Notes: generated by a model from the sequence alone, not told the origin. A stretch of 64,000 nt of DNA from Amphritea atlantica (GCA_024397875.1 CP073344.1:735001-799000), one strand, 5' to 3'. Counted from the first letter of the stretch, positions 43,554 through 55,357 are shown. Program-made: numbers and translations.

Positions 43554-45005
43554 TCAGATGGGATAGTGTCTAGGGCCAAGCTGAATAGTCATCCAGCGCA
43601 GTTCGGTAAACTCTTCAATCCCGGCTTTACCACCAAAGCGACCATAACCACTGGATTTAACTCCACCGAACGGCATCTGTGGCTCATCATGGACGGTCGG
43701 TGCATTGATATGACAGATACCCGATTCGATCCGTTTGGCAACGGCCAGCGCCCGGGCAATATCCTTGCTGAATACTGCTGCCGACAGACCATATTCACTG
43801 TCGTTCGCCAGACGGACCGCTTCATCTTCATCTTTGACACGAATCATCGCCACCAACGGGCCAAAAGATTCTTCGCTGTAAAGGCGCATATCTGAGGTGA
43901 CGTTATCGACCAGGGTTGCCTGCATGATGACACCTTCAGCCTTGCCACCCGATAGCGGGTTGGCGCCCTTGCTTAGGGCATCTTCGAGCAGGTCGTTGAG
44001 TTTGAGACCGGCCTGAGTGCTGATCAGAGTACCGAGTTGATTGTTACTGTCCTGCGGATCTCCGGCGACCAGTGTTTTAGCTTTGGCAGCCAGTTTGCTG
44101 GCGAACTCATCCGCTACTGAATCAACCACGATCAGCCGTTCGGTGGACATACAGATCTGCCCCTGGTTGAAAAATGCCCCAAAGGCCGCCGCTTCAACCG
44201 CTGCGTCCAGGTCGGCATCTTCCAGCACAACAAAGGGGGCTTTGCCGCCCAGCTCCAGCAGCACCGGTTTCAGATAACGTGCGGCTTTTTCGGCGATGAT
44301 TTTGCCGATACCGGTAGAGCCGGTGAAGTTGATACGGCGCACGCCTTCATGCTCAATCAGGGCTGTTACTACTTCACCCGCCTGTTCCGGGGCGTTAGTG
44401 ATGACATTGACGATACCGTCACCGAGACCGGCTTCGTTAAGTACCTGACCGATCAGCTGGTGGGTGGCCGGACACTGTTCCGAGGCTTTCAGTACCACGG
44501 TGTTACCGCAGGCGATCGGTGTCGCGATAGCCCGTGTACCCAGAATAATCGGCGCGTTCCAGGGGGCGATACCCAGTACTACCCCGCAAGGGACACGGAT
44601 ACCCATCGCCATATTGTCAGGCACATTTGAAGGAATGATTTCACCGCCAACCTGTGTGGTCAGCGATGCCGCTTCCCGCAGAACCCCTGCCGCGATCATG
44701 ACATTGAATCCGGCCCAGGCTGGGGTGGCACCTGTTTCTGCCATCATCCGGCTAATAAACTCATCCTGATAGGACTCCATAATATCAGCCGCTTTGAGTA
44801 GTTTCGCCCGGCGTTCACCAACGCCGGACTGGGACCAGGTTTTAAAAGCGGTTGCCGCAGCGGTTGCTGCCGCCCTGGCATCATCGGCAGTGGCTGCAGC
44901 GGCTACGGTGACCACTTCAGCGCTGAGTGGATTACAGCGCTGAAAGGTTGCATTCTTAGTGGCTGGCTGATCTTTACCGGCGATTAACAAAGAGATGTTG
45001 TTCAT
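43554..45005 (-). CDS. NAD(P)-dependent aldehyde dehydrogenase (benzaldehyde/vanillin type)
   Basis: 483 residues from the ATG at 45005, which has AAGGG eight bases upstream; the frame opens at 45038. Catalytic Glu251 (LELGGKAPFVV) and Cys285 (NQGQICMST). Closest by pattern to salicylaldehyde, benzaldehyde and vanillin dehydrogenases (DoxF/Vdh group). It would oxidise the aldehyde released by benzoylformate decarboxylase to the aromatic acid. It lies 20 bases after the TRAP receptor gene in the same operon. Confidence 0.9.
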   Translation of the reverse strand: MNNISLLIAGKDQPATKNATFQRCNPLSAEVVTVAAAATADDARAAATAAATAFKTWSQSGVGERRAKLLKAADIMESYQDEFISRMMAETGATPAWAGFNVMIAAGVLREAASLTTQVGGEIIPSNVPDNMAMGIRVPCGVVLGIAPWNAPIILGTRAIATPIACGNTVVLKASEQCPATHQLIGQVLNEAGLGDGIVNVITNAPEQAGEVVTALIEHEGVRRINFTGSTGIGKIIAEKAARYLKPVLLELGGKAPFVVLEDADLDAAVEAAAFGAFFNQGQICMSTERLIVVDSVADEFASKLAAKAKTLVAGDPQDSNNQLGTLISTQAGLKLNDLLEDALSKGANPLSGGKAEGVIMQATLVDNVTSDMRLYSEESFGPLVAMIRVKDEDEAVRLANDSEYGLSAAVFSKDIARALAVAKRIESGICHINAPTVHDEPQMPFGGVKSSGYGRFGGKAGIEEFTELRWMTIQLGPRHYPI

Positions 45006-45025
45006 CTGATTACCCTTTTCTTGTT

Positions 45026-46045
45026 TTATGCTTCGCACTTGCTACGCAGTTCGGTGGCTTTTTTGTACACTTCACGGGCGGTGGTGGCGCCACGTTCTTC
45101 AATGTTTCTGAGATATTTCTCAGTACCATTTTTAAGCGGCATACCCCATTCAGGATCGTTCAGCGGATCGTTAATAACATGGATGCTATCCCCCTGCGCT
45201 TTGGCCTCGGCCAGGCCTTCCTGATCCAGACGGTTAAATACTTTGGCCGCTTTCATCGCCCATTTCATACCACTGTTATCATCAATAACCTTTTTCAGCT
45301 CAGGTGAGAGGCTTTCGTAAGTACGCTTATTCATTGTAGCGACAAAGGTGCTGCTGCCATACGGGATCTGGACATGATGGTTTGTCAGTTCATTGATGCG
45401 GAAGATCTTCATCGCTTCAAACGGAAAGCTCAGACCGTCAACCACACCGCGCTCCAGCGCTTCGTAAATGCCTGGAGCCGGAATACCAACGGGTGCTGCC
45501 CCCATCTCAGCCAGCATCGAGCCGGCAACTTCATTGGGACGACGCATTCTCAGTCCGGCAAGATCAGCCGGTACCTTAACCTCTTTCTCCCGGGTATGCA
45601 GATATGCGGGGCCGGTGGAAAACATAAACAGCACGTGGGTGTCATCGTATTCATGAGCCACGTCGCCTGAGTCATACAGGCTTTGGAGGATACAGGAACC
45701 CTGAAAGGCTGATGCCGTTATGCCGGGTAGCTCTACGATCTCTGTCAGTGGAAAACGCCCGGCGGAGTAACCCTGAACCACGCCGGTAATATCTGCCAGA
45801 CCATTGACCGCACCATCGTATGATTTAGCGGCTTTTACCAGTGTTTGCGATGGATACATATCAATCTTTATCTGACCATTTGACGCGTCTTCAACGGTTT
45901 TGGCCCAGGCTTCAAACACCTCAGTGTTGACTGCTGACGTTGCCGGCCAGAAGTGTGCAAAACGCAGAGTCTCGGTTGCAGAACTGGCGCCAGTTGCGAA
46001 TGCCAGTGACGCCGCTAATGCTATTTTGGGGAATAGTTTTGTCAT
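45026..46045 (-). CDS. TRAP transporter substrate-binding protein (DctP family), first
   Basis: 339 residues with a Sec signal (cleavage near ASSA, about 23). The DctP pattern is present, with RMRRPNEVAGSMLAEMGAAPVGIP containing the conserved arginine that binds carboxylates, and SFPFEAMKI. Second gene of the mandelate-type operon, so an aromatic 2-hydroxy or 2-keto acid is the likely ligand. No DctQ or DctM membrane subunit genes are nearby. Confidence 0.9.
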   Translation of the reverse strand: MTKLFPKIALAASLAFATGASSATETLRFAHFWPATSAVNTEVFEAWAKTVEDASNGQIKIDMYPSQTLVKAAKSYDGAVNGLADITGVVQGYSAGRFPLTEIVELPGITASAFQGSCILQSLYDSGDVAHEYDDTHVLFMFSTGPAYLHTREKEVKVPADLAGLRMRRPNEVAGSMLAEMGAAPVGIPAPGIYEALERGVVDGLSFPFEAMKIFRINELTNHHVQIPYGSSTFVATMNKRTYESLSPELKKVIDDNSGMKWAMKAAKVFNRLDQEGLAEAKAQGDSIHVINDPLNDPEWGMPLKNGTEKYLRNIEERGATTAREVYKKATELRSKCEA

Positions 46046-46089
46046 TATTATGTTCCTTTCTTAGTCATTATTTTTGTTTTATCTGTTGC

Positions 46090-47767
<1,678 letters not shown>

Positions 47768-48676
47768 ATGGTATTTATTTTGCCCAGTATCGATCTCAAT
47801 CTTATCCGCACCTTTGTCACCCTCTATGAAGCCAAAAGTGTCACCCTGGCGGCGGATAAACTGTTTGTCACTCAACCATCGGTTAGTTATGCGTTGTCCC
47901 GATTAAGGGAGATCTTCAAGGACCGCTTATTTGTGCGGGGCAGGGAGGGGATGGAGCCAACCGTCTACGCCACACAGCTGTACGGGGTGTTTCGCGATTC
48001 GTTGCAGACCATCGAACACACCGTGGACAGCGCGCGTAATTTTGAAGCGTCGGTGACGGAGAAACGCTTCACGCTGGCGATGACGGATCTGGGTGAGATG
48101 GCACTGCTGCCCTATATATTCAAAAAGCTTCAGCAGCAGGCACCGGGCGTTGAGCTGGAGGTGTTGCCACTGGAGATCGACAAGGTGGAGGAGTGGCTTT
48201 CAAGCGGGAAAGTGGATGCGGTGATCTGTAGCCGGACTATTCCCGGGGCGCAAATTGAGCGTCGGGTGATACTGGAAGAGAGCTATGTCTGTGTCATGCA
48301 CCAGCAGTTCGCCCCGGATTGTGATGAACTGACACTCGAACAGTTCATGAACCAGAAACATGCACTGGTGACGCGCAGCCTGGGTCATGGTTTAGCGGAA
48401 GAGGTTCTGGCTGATATGGGGCTGCAGCGCAAAGTCAGTTTAGTGTTGCCGCATTTTTCGGTGCTGCCATCATTGCTTAAACATTCACCGTTAATGGTTA
48501 TTCTGCCACGTAAAATTGCCTTCGCTTTTTCCGAAATTGTGCCTCTGAAGATCTATTCGTTGCCGTTTGCGGTGCCTTCGTTTGAGGTGGCCCTGTACTG
48601 GTCCAGACGCGGTCTGGAGTCTCCTGCACTGCACTGGTTTCGTGAAATAATTGCTGAAGCGGTAGGGGTTGAATAA
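47768..48676 (+). CDS. LysR family regulator of the mandelate-type operon
   Basis: 302 residues: N-terminal HTH (SVTLAADKLFVTQPSVSYAL) of the NodD/PcpR-like subgroup with the DLNLIRTFVTLYEAKS start, and an effector-binding domain. Divergent from mdlC with an 88-base shared region, the standard arrangement for a LysR regulator and its target. The effector is probably an operon substrate or intermediate such as mandelate or benzoylformate. Confidence 0.9.
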   Translation: MVFILPSIDLNLIRTFVTLYEAKSVTLAADKLFVTQPSVSYALSRLREIFKDRLFVRGREGMEPTVYATQLYGVFRDSLQTIEHTVDSARNFEASVTEKRFTLAMTDLGEMALLPYIFKKLQQQAPGVELEVLPLEIDKVEEWLSSGKVDAVICSRTIPGAQIERRVILEESYVCVMHQQFAPDCDELTLEQFMNQKHALVTRSLGHGLAEEVLADMGLQRKVSLVLPHFSVLPSLLKHSPLMVILPRKIAFAFSEIVPLKIYSLPFAVPSFEVALYWSRRGLESPALHWFREIIAEAVGVE

Positions 48677-48747
48677 GGTGATGTTTCAGCTGCTTTAGTC
48701 CGCCTGTTTTTATGAACAGGATGTCTGGTATCTTGACCTGGTCTGTA

Positions 48748-48775
48748 AGAGACCCTGGTTTTACCCGGGGTCTCT
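48748..48775. terminator. Hairpin between convergent lysR and TRAP receptor genes
   Basis: AGAGACCC (48748-48755) pairs with GGGTCTCT (48768-48775) around a 12-base loop. It has no clear T run, but its position between convergent genes suggests bidirectional termination. Confidence 0.6.
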
Positions 48776-48798
48776 GGTGGGAGTCATCAGTCAGATTA

Positions 48799-49848
48799 TT
48801 ACTGATTCGCGGCCTGATACTTATCGATCAGCGCATTCGCCTTATCCAGCAGCATCTGAGATTCATAGCCATCGGCTTTCATCTGTTTCAGCCAGTCTTC
48901 TGTTACGAATGCCAGCTTGTCTTTCCAGGCGGCAATTTCAGATTCGGGTAGCTGGTATAATTCGTTTCCCTGATCAACCGCGGCCTGTCGGCCGGTTTTC
49001 TCATAGGTGTCGAACGCCTTACCAATAAATCCAGCAAGCTCAACCCCTGAGTTATTATCGATCACTTTTTGCAGATCAGCCGGGAGGCTTTCATAGGCTT
49101 TTTTATTCATGCTGAAGACAAAGCTATTTGCATACAGGCCGCGTTTTCCCAGGATCTCTGTGTGATGTTTAACTAACTGATGTATTTTCAGTGGTTTTAC
49201 AACTTCAAAAGGCAGGACGGCAACATCGATGACACCCTTCGACAAAGCGCTGGGCATCTGTGGTACCGGCATGAAGACGGTGTTAGCACCTAGTGCTTCA
49301 AATGCGCTAGCCATGACTTTGTTGGGCGCACGTACCGTCAGACCGTCCATATCTTTCGCTGTATGAATCGCTTTATCACGCGAGTTCAGGGAGCCGGGTG
49401 CATGAACGTGCATCGCCAGCAGGTGCACATCTTTGAACTCGTCAGCCATCTCCTGTTCGGCATAATCCTGTATTGCCATGCTGACTGATTTTGCATCAGC
49501 GGCCATGAAAGGAAGCTCAAATACGGTTGATTTAGGGAAGCGGCCGGGTGTGTATCCGGTGACAGTCCAGGAAATATCTACGATACCTTTACGTACCTGA
49601 TCAAATAGCTGAGGTGGTTTGCCACCCAGTTGCATTGACGGGTAGATATCAATTTTTATCCGTCCGCCTGATTCGGCCATGACTTTATCAGCCCATGGCA
49701 CGAGGAAATTGGTATGCGCATTAGAGGGTGGGGGGAGCATATGGTGAAGCTTAAAGGTGAATTCGGGTTCAGCCGCGATGGCGCTGCCAGCCCCCAGTAA
49801 TAAAGCACAGACAGCCATAGATCGTTTAATTGTTGTTTTTAGTTTCAT
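48799..49848 (-). CDS. TRAP transporter substrate-binding protein (DctP family), second
   Basis: 349 residues with a Sec signal (cleavage after AIA, about 25). LTVRAPNKVMASAFEALGANTVFMP has the ligand-binding arginine of DctP proteins; VLPFEVVKPLK follows. It lies just downstream of vanAB but is preceded by its own AT-rich region with a TATCCAAT half site. Ligand probably an aromatic acid such as vanillate. No membrane subunits nearby. Confidence 0.9.
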   Translation of the reverse strand: MKLKTTIKRSMAVCALLLGAGSAIAAEPEFTFKLHHMLPPPSNAHTNFLVPWADKVMAESGGRIKIDIYPSMQLGGKPPQLFDQVRKGIVDISWTVTGYTPGRFPKSTVFELPFMAADAKSVSMAIQDYAEQEMADEFKDVHLLAMHVHAPGSLNSRDKAIHTAKDMDGLTVRAPNKVMASAFEALGANTVFMPVPQMPSALSKGVIDVAVLPFEVVKPLKIHQLVKHHTEILGKRGLYANSFVFSMNKKAYESLPADLQKVIDNNSGVELAGFIGKAFDTYEKTGRQAAVDQGNELYQLPESEIAAWKDKLAFVTEDWLKQMKADGYESQMLLDKANALIDKYQAANQ

Positions 49849-49870
49849 GTAGGTACCTTTAAAGGTTATT

Positions 49871-49884
49871 TATTGTTATTGGAT
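49871..49884 (-). promoter_or_regulatory. TATCCAAT half site upstream of the second TRAP receptor gene
   Basis: On the minus strand this reads TGTATCCAATAACA, sharing TATCCAATAA with the vanA promoter palindrome. It lies about 25-35 bases upstream of the ATG at 49848. Common regulation with vanAB is inferred. Confidence 0.5.
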
Positions 49885-49934
49885 ACAGCACAGTGTTTTA
49901 TTCAATACTTATCAGCTAGTCAGTAGCCCGATGT

Positions 49935-50882
49935 TTATATATCCAGCACTAATCGCGCGCTTTTGGCGCGGGAGCAGCAGGGGGCGAACTCTTCGTTTTT
50001 AGCGTGTTCCTCAGGGGACATATATACATCCCTGTGATCCGGATCGCCGGATAGCAGGCGGGTAGAGCATGAACCGCAAACCCCCTCTTCACAGGCAAAC
50101 GGAATATCGATATCCAGATCCAGCAAAACGTCCAGCGCACTCTTATCCGCCGGGATCTGAATCACTTCGCCGCTACTGGCAAGCTGAATTTCAAAAGCGC
50201 TATCGGCTTCGGTTGAGCCGCTTGCCGCGGCAAAATATTCCCGGTGTAAGCGGGAGTCATCCCAGCCTTGTGCGGCTGCTGTTTGTAGCACTGCATCCAT
50301 AAAAGGATTTGGGCCACAGGTATAGAGGTGAGTGCCTTTGTCCGGATCGGCAAGCAGTGCCTGCATATCCAGGCGGCCCTCCGTCTGGCTGAAGTGGAAT
50401 GTTACCCGGTCAGCAAATTCAGACGTGTTAATGCGCTCAACAAACGCGGCGTGCGCCGGGGATTTGGCGCAGTAATGCAACGAAAAGCTGGCATCTGTGT
50501 GAGCCAGACGTTCCGCCATGCAAAGCAGCGGGGTAATGCCAATTCCACCCGCTATTAACAGATGGTGAGCGGCGCTGTGTTCCAGCGGAAACAGATTGCG
50601 TGGCTCGCTGATGGTTAAACGGTCCCCCACATTAACTGACTCATGCAGGGTGACCGAACCACCCCGGGAATCCGGGTCGTTGAGCACACCAATTTCATAA
50701 CAGTGGTGGTCATGGGGCGGATTGCACAACGAATATTGTCGCACCAGCCCATTGGGCAGGTGCAGATCAATATGTGCTCCGGCACTAAAGGCCGGCAGTG
50801 CTGAATTATCGGTACGTGCCAGGCGGAACAGATGAATATCATCTGTTTCCTTTACCTTGGCGGTGACTTCGACTTCAAACAT
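49935..50882 (-). CDS. vanB: Vanillate O-demethylase reductase subunit (VanB-like)
   Basis: 315 residues: FMN-binding domain with RQYSL (48-52), NAD domain with IAGGIGITPLL and TCGPNPFM, and a C-terminal plant-type 2Fe-2S domain with Cys264, Cys269, Cys272 and Cys302 (CEEGVCGSC...C). It passes electrons from NADH to the Rieske oxygenase encoded next to it. GGAGAG precedes the ATG; 44 bases separate it from vanA. Confidence 0.92.
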   Translation of the reverse strand: MFEVEVTAKVKETDDIHLFRLARTDNSALPAFSAGAHIDLHLPNGLVRQYSLCNPPHDHHCYEIGVLNDPDSRGGSVTLHESVNVGDRLTISEPRNLFPLEHSAAHHLLIAGGIGITPLLCMAERLAHTDASFSLHYCAKSPAHAAFVERINTSEFADRVTFHFSQTEGRLDMQALLADPDKGTHLYTCGPNPFMDAVLQTAAAQGWDDSRLHREYFAAASGSTEADSAFEIQLASSGEVIQIPADKSALDVLLDLDIDIPFACEEGVCGSCSTRLLSGDPDHRDVYMSPEEHAKNEEFAPCCSRAKSARLVLDI

Positions 50883-50926
50883 AGTTAACTCTCCGGATCT
50901 TCATCAGGTAGCCAATTGAGCCGGTA

Positions 50927-51979
50927 TCAGGCCAGTGAAGACTCAGTGGCGGCTGAGTTTTCCTCTTTTAGCAGCTTATCAATAATGCGCCGGGCGAAAA
51001 CGCCACCGGCATCAATGTCCAGTTTCAGAAGTCGCATCTCAGGATTGGCCAGCAGGTTTTTTTGCTGCAATTCCAGCATTTCCAGATCTTCAGAAAAGAT
51101 ACCGCCCTGACCTTCGCGAATCGCATCGGTGAGTGCCGGATCATCAGCTTTAAAGTTGCGTGCCATACCCCAGAAATACCAGTGACTGGTTTCTGTTTCC
51201 GGGGTAATAAAGTCGACCACAATACTGTTCACCCGTTTGTCGGCAGGGGCTTCCCGTCCACCGTTGCCAGCCAGTGCTACACCCACGTCGATCAGCACAT
51301 GGCTGGGCGGGGTAAAGCGACAGATCTGCCAGCGATCCACCGGTTGATCATCGGGCAGGCCTTTCGTGCGGAGGTTTCCCTGCCAGAAGGGCGGTGCAAT
51401 AACATTATCCATAAAGCGGCTGGTGGTAACTTCAGTGCCCACTTTCTCGGTTTTAACCGGCGCTTCATCAATCTCTTTCTGACCAATACTGGTGGAGTGA
51501 ACGTAGGTTTCGTGGGTCAGGTCCATCAGGTTGTCGATCATCAGTTTGTAATCGCACTGGATATGAAACAGCCCTCCACCGTAAGCCCAGTCATCGCTGA
51601 CAGCCCATTCCAGATGGGGAATAGCATCGGTACTGGCGAGTTCTGCATCGCCTGTCCACACCCAGATAAAGCCATAGCGTTCCTCTACCGGATAGCTCTT
51701 CATACAGGGAAAACCGCCAACCCGCTGCTTGGGCATGGAGCGGGTTTTACCGTCCCGACCGATATTTAATCCATGATAACCACAGACCAGACCACCGTCT
51801 TCGGTATAGCCCAGGGACAACGGGGCGCCGCGATGAGGACAAAAGTCTTTTACTGCAGCGACTTTTCCTTCGCCATCTCTGAAGAATGCGATCTGTTCGC
51901 CACAGATTTTTCGGCCAAGAGGTTTTTCAGCAATTTCATCAGGGGTGCAGGCTACATACCAGCAGTTTTTAGGGAACAT
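50927..51979 (-). CDS. vanA: Vanillate O-demethylase oxygenase subunit (VanA-like)
   Basis: 350 residues. Rieske 2Fe-2S ligands Cys47, His49 (CPHRG) and Cys66, His69 (CGYHG); mononuclear iron ligands His156 and His161 with bridging Asp153 (DLTHETYVH). Sequence pattern and the VanB partner support O-demethylation of vanillate or a related methoxylated aromatic acid, giving a catechol and formaldehyde. GGAG lies eight bases before the ATG. First gene of the set, downstream of a 20-base palindrome. Confidence 0.92.
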   Translation of the reverse strand: MFPKNCWYVACTPDEIAEKPLGRKICGEQIAFFRDGEGKVAAVKDFCPHRGAPLSLGYTEDGGLVCGYHGLNIGRDGKTRSMPKQRVGGFPCMKSYPVEERYGFIWVWTGDAELASTDAIPHLEWAVSDDWAYGGGLFHIQCDYKLMIDNLMDLTHETYVHSTSIGQKEIDEAPVKTEKVGTEVTTSRFMDNVIAPPFWQGNLRTKGLPDDQPVDRWQICRFTPPSHVLIDVGVALAGNGGREAPADKRVNSIVVDFITPETETSHWYFWGMARNFKADDPALTDAIREGQGGIFSEDLEMLELQQKNLLANPEMRLLKLDIDAGGVFARRIIDKLLKEENSAATESSLA

Positions 51980-52484
51980 AGAAGGGACTCCAAAAAAGGT
52001 GTTGATTGTTTTTATGTATCCAATAATAGCTATTATTGGCTATTAATTACAGTAAATAAGTATTTTTGGATACAAAAAATTAAATTTGAATGTAGGGATG
52101 TGACGTTCTTTAATCTGTTATTTTAATTAACTTTATGATTATTAAGGTTTTTATTTAGGTGTGGCGTGGTTTTGTCTGCATTTTAGACGAGCTGTCTGGC
52201 AAACTTTCCCGTATGGTCGGTATTTTGGTCGGTATTTTGGCAGGTCTTTGAATAGGCGCTTTGGTAAGCTCTTTAGCTTGTTTTTCGCTGGACTGAGTGA
52301 GACTGGCCGTTTGAGACAGACCGCGTGAGCCAGGCAGTGCGTTCTGGTCGGGCTGTGCCGATCAGAGCAGCGCTTAATATAAGTAAGGTGAGGATCTGTG
52401 AAATGCAGCGGTTGCCTTATCCCTGCAGGTATAAGGCAACCTGTGTCTGTTATTTGACTTAGGCTGAAGATGAAAGAATGGGGG
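51980..52484. other. Intergenic region upstream of vanA
   Basis: Left part: the vanA promoter with the palindrome listed below. Middle: a tandem 12-base pair GGTCGGTATTTT at 52215-52226 and 52227-52238. Right part: a perfect ten-base hairpin GTTGCCTTAT/ATAAGGCAAC at 52411-52440, the likely terminator of the luxR-type gene on the minus strand. No gene is seen. Confidence 0.6.
52020..52039. promoter_or_regulatory. 20-base perfect palindrome in the vanA promoter
   Basis: CCAATAATAGCTATTATTGG, about 40 bases upstream of the vanA ATG. It lies inside a larger TGTATCC...GGATACA inverted frame and starts with TATCCAATAATAG, matching the mdlC/lysR element. This is a likely operator; the regulator could be the LysR protein at 47768 or an unlinked VanR-type repressor. 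Confidence 0.7.
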
Positions 52485-53273
52485 TTAAGTCAAACTGATC
52501 TGGTCGAGAAACAGCGAAAACAGTTCAGATTTAGAATTAATCTCCAGTTTGCTGTAGAGGTTTTTGCAATGGACTTTAGCCGTACCGTGAGCGATACCCA
52601 GCATTTCCGCAATAGCGATTAAAGAGTAGCCCCGGATAATCAGTATCGCTAGCTCCGTTTCTCTTTCGGTCAACACTCCGTAGCCGAAGTTTTTAAATAC
52701 ACTGGAGATCTGCTCGTGGATGATATCGCTGGCCTGTTGTGAGGCTGTCTGCGTGTTCTCTATACTTTGCCAGTGCTTTCTGTAGGCTGAGATGACCAGT
52801 GGTGATATCGCATGCAGCCGCTCTCGTGTGGCGACTGTCGCCGGGGTTTCGATGACGGTGAGTGATATCTGTATCTGTGAATCGTTGTCCAGATTTATGA
52901 CGAAGGCTGCTTCTTCATATCCCCGGTTGCAGTAATGCTCGGTGTAGTAAGTGCTTTCGAAAAAGTCATCCGGGGCGATCTCTTTGATAAAGTGTAAACC
53001 GGTTGGCAGCCCCGCTTTAAAGGCATTATAGAACGGATCGATCATATAGAAACCGTTCAGGTACTCATCCATTATTTTGGATGTTAACAGGGTTGAATCA
53101 GGGGATAGCAGAATCGTTGGACGGCTATTTTTATGAAAGTGAATGGCGAATACGGATTCACAGGGTGTGGCAGAGTTGATCAGACTGAGCAGGGCTGGAT
53201 TAAACGCGTCAGTACCACTCGTCTCGATCAGCTTAGAGGCAAGCAGGTATACATTTTCTGAAGAATCTTCCAC
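52485..53273 (-). CDS. LuxR family transcriptional regulator
   Basis: 262 residues with a GTG start at 53273 after GAGGAAG. The C-terminal HTH (about 200-255; LTERETELAILIIRGYSLIAIAEMLGI) is of the LuxR type. The N-terminal 180 residues are not recognisable as an autoinducer-binding domain. It lies upstream on the same strand side as the amidohydrolase (150 bases apart) and may control it. Confidence 0.85.
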   Translation of the reverse strand: MEDSSENVYLLASKLIETSGTDAFNPALLSLINSATPCESVFAIHFHKNSRPTILLSPDSTLLTSKIMDEYLNGFYMIDPFYNAFKAGLPTGLHFIKEIAPDDFFESTYYTEHYCNRGYEEAAFVINLDNDSQIQISLTVIETPATVATRERLHAISPLVISAYRKHWQSIENTQTASQQASDIIHEQISSVFKNFGYGVLTERETELAILIIRGYSLIAIAEMLGIAHGTAKVHCKNLYSKLEINSKSELFSLFLDQISLT

Positions 53274-53424
53274 TCATACTTCCTCTGGGATTCTGACCTC
53301 ATGGTTGCTCAATAGTATATCGGTTAGTTAATTTTTGTCGAATGGGAATTTTGGGAGGGCGAGACAGGGCCTGAAATTATTCAGCAAGCCTGTTGCAGAC
53401 TTGCTGATACAGTATATCTGCGGA

Positions 53425-55056
53425 TCAGAGAGATGTGTCCCGGTAGACCTCTTTGCCGCCTAACAGGGTTAACACAACTTTGGTGTTTTCAATCTCGTAT
53501 GGGGAGATGGTATAGAGATCCTGATTGAGGATGATCAGGTCAGCAAATTTACCGACCGTTAAACTACCGGTGGTTTTCTCTCTCCAGGCTGCCCGTGCTG
53601 CATTGATGGTATAGCCTTTGATTGCGGTATCGATATCGATGCGGTATTGCGGGTTGTGTGCCGGTGAGTTTTTATTGGCTCCGGAAACCTGACGGGTCAG
53701 CGCCGTCTGCATGATAGCGAAGGGGTCAAAGGTACTCACGCCCCAGTCACTGCTGAGTGCGCAGACCGTTCCCTGACGCACCAGCTCACCAATGGGATAA
53801 ATTTGCCGATAGCGTTCCTCACCCAGCATTTGCAGGGCGATCTTATCATTGTCCGGATCGGGTTGTGCCCACAGTGGTTGCACGTTGCCGTAAACACCCA
53901 GCTGTTTGAAGCGGGGAAAGTCTTCAGCGGTTACCAGCTGTATGTGTGCCAGTTGGTGTCGGCTATCCCATAAACCATTAACCTGTTGGGCATACTCGAT
54001 ACCATTCAGTGCCGCGTTCACCGCACCATCGCCAATGGTGTGAACATGCAGCTGGAACTTCTCTTTATCAAATGCGGCAAAGAACTCATTGATCAGTGGC
54101 TGATCAAACATCAGCGGTGCGGTTGATCCGGTATCGCAACGGGGTTCCAGCAGTGTTGCTGTGCCGCTTTCAAGCACACCGTCGAGAAAGAACTTTGCCG
54201 AATGCAGTGAAACCATATCATCGGCATAGCTTTCCCGCAGAGATAGGAGCTCTTGCATCTGCTCTGCCAGCGGCAGATGAGCAAAGATTTTTGAGGTCGC
54301 CGCAACCCGCAAAGATAGCTGGCCTAGCTTATTCAGAGTTTGGTAGTTTTCCATTGTTTTGCGTGGGGCAACGGCATCCAGAACGCCGGTAATACCGTGC
54401 TGGTTGAATACCTTGCAGTAGTGCTGCATCGCCTCGAAATAATCCTCGTCACTGAACGCTGGAGAGAACCGGTTCATGGCCCAGATGGCATCTTCATAGA
54501 TATAACCCTTAGGTGAACCATCGGTACAGCGGGCATAGCTGCCACTGGCAGGTTCAGGGGTTGCGACGGTGACATCAGCAATGCGGAACGCTTCGCTGTT
54601 CGCCCAGCCGCTGTGGTAATCAAACGAGAAAATCAGTGCAGGACGTCCACCGGTCACCGCATCCAGTCGCTCTTTGGTGAGATTGTTCTCGTTAAATATA
54701 GAGGGGTTAAAACCGATCCCCTTAATCCACTCTTTGTGGGGGTTCTCTCTGGCAAAACGCTCAATCTCATTAAGCAGATCATCCATTGTTTTCATCTCAT
54801 GTAGCGAGACATAATGGAAAAAATCGGCGCTGGTGGCCTGAAAATGTATATGAGTATCCTGAAAACCGGGTAGCACCAGCTGACCCTGAGCATCGACCAT
54901 CTGCGTATTATTGTCAGTCAGCGCTTTAATTTCAGTATTGCTGCCTACTGCGATGATTTTATCACCATATATTGCCAGCGCTTCTGCTTTCTCATTTTTA
55001 TCATCCATTGTATGGATGTTGCCGTTGATAATTATCTTGTCTGCTATGTATGACAT
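53425..55056 (-). CDS. YtcJ-type metal-dependent amidohydrolase
   Basis: 543 residues. Metal-binding HIH at 69-71 (PGFQDTHIHFQ), a KFFLDGVLESGTA segment, HVHTIGDGAVN, HIQLV and SSDWG, which together define the amidohydrolase-3/YtcJ group related to N-substituted formamide deformylase. No signal peptide. The substrate is unknown. It is divergent from a TorF porin gene and a PotF-like receptor, so the substrate may be an amine derivative; weak inference. Confidence 0.88.
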   Translation of the reverse strand: MSYIADKIIINGNIHTMDDKNEKAEALAIYGDKIIAVGSNTEIKALTDNNTQMVDAQGQLVLPGFQDTHIHFQATSADFFHYVSLHEMKTMDDLLNEIERFARENPHKEWIKGIGFNPSIFNENNLTKERLDAVTGGRPALIFSFDYHSGWANSEAFRIADVTVATPEPASGSYARCTDGSPKGYIYEDAIWAMNRFSPAFSDEDYFEAMQHYCKVFNQHGITGVLDAVAPRKTMENYQTLNKLGQLSLRVAATSKIFAHLPLAEQMQELLSLRESYADDMVSLHSAKFFLDGVLESGTATLLEPRCDTGSTAPLMFDQPLINEFFAAFDKEKFQLHVHTIGDGAVNAALNGIEYAQQVNGLWDSRHQLAHIQLVTAEDFPRFKQLGVYGNVQPLWAQPDPDNDKIALQMLGEERYRQIYPIGELVRQGTVCALSSDWGVSTFDPFAIMQTALTRQVSGANKNSPAHNPQYRIDIDTAIKGYTINAARAAWREKTTGSLTVGKFADLIILNQDLYTISPYEIENTKVVLTLLGGKEVYRDTSL

Positions 55057-55357
55057 TAAACATATCCATTTCTTAAAGTGTGGACAAAAGGTATCGCTGT
55101 GGCTGTCAGGTAATTAACCTCTGACTATTTATTATGTTTTTAATTTTTATTTGAAAATATATCTCATATATCGGTCACATTACCGTATTTAAGTTCAGCA
55201 GGAATACCACGTTAGGTATAGAGGATGGCGGGTTGTTATAAATAAATTGGCGGTTTAGATGACACTGTTTTTACAACTAATGAAATAGGGGTATACCGGC
55301 TCAAAAGAATCTCTGAAATGATGGTTGCATACTAAAAAAAGTAAACGTGAGGGTGAC
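55057..55357. promoter_or_regulatory. Divergent control region, amidohydrolase / TorF porin
   Basis: 301 AT-rich bases with no gene, shared by the two divergent transcripts. No clear operator or repeat was recognised. Confidence 0.45.

Noticed and set aside
51062..51769. 235-codon plus-strand open frame
   Set aside because: Antisense shadow of vanA, which has intact Rieske and iron-binding motifs.
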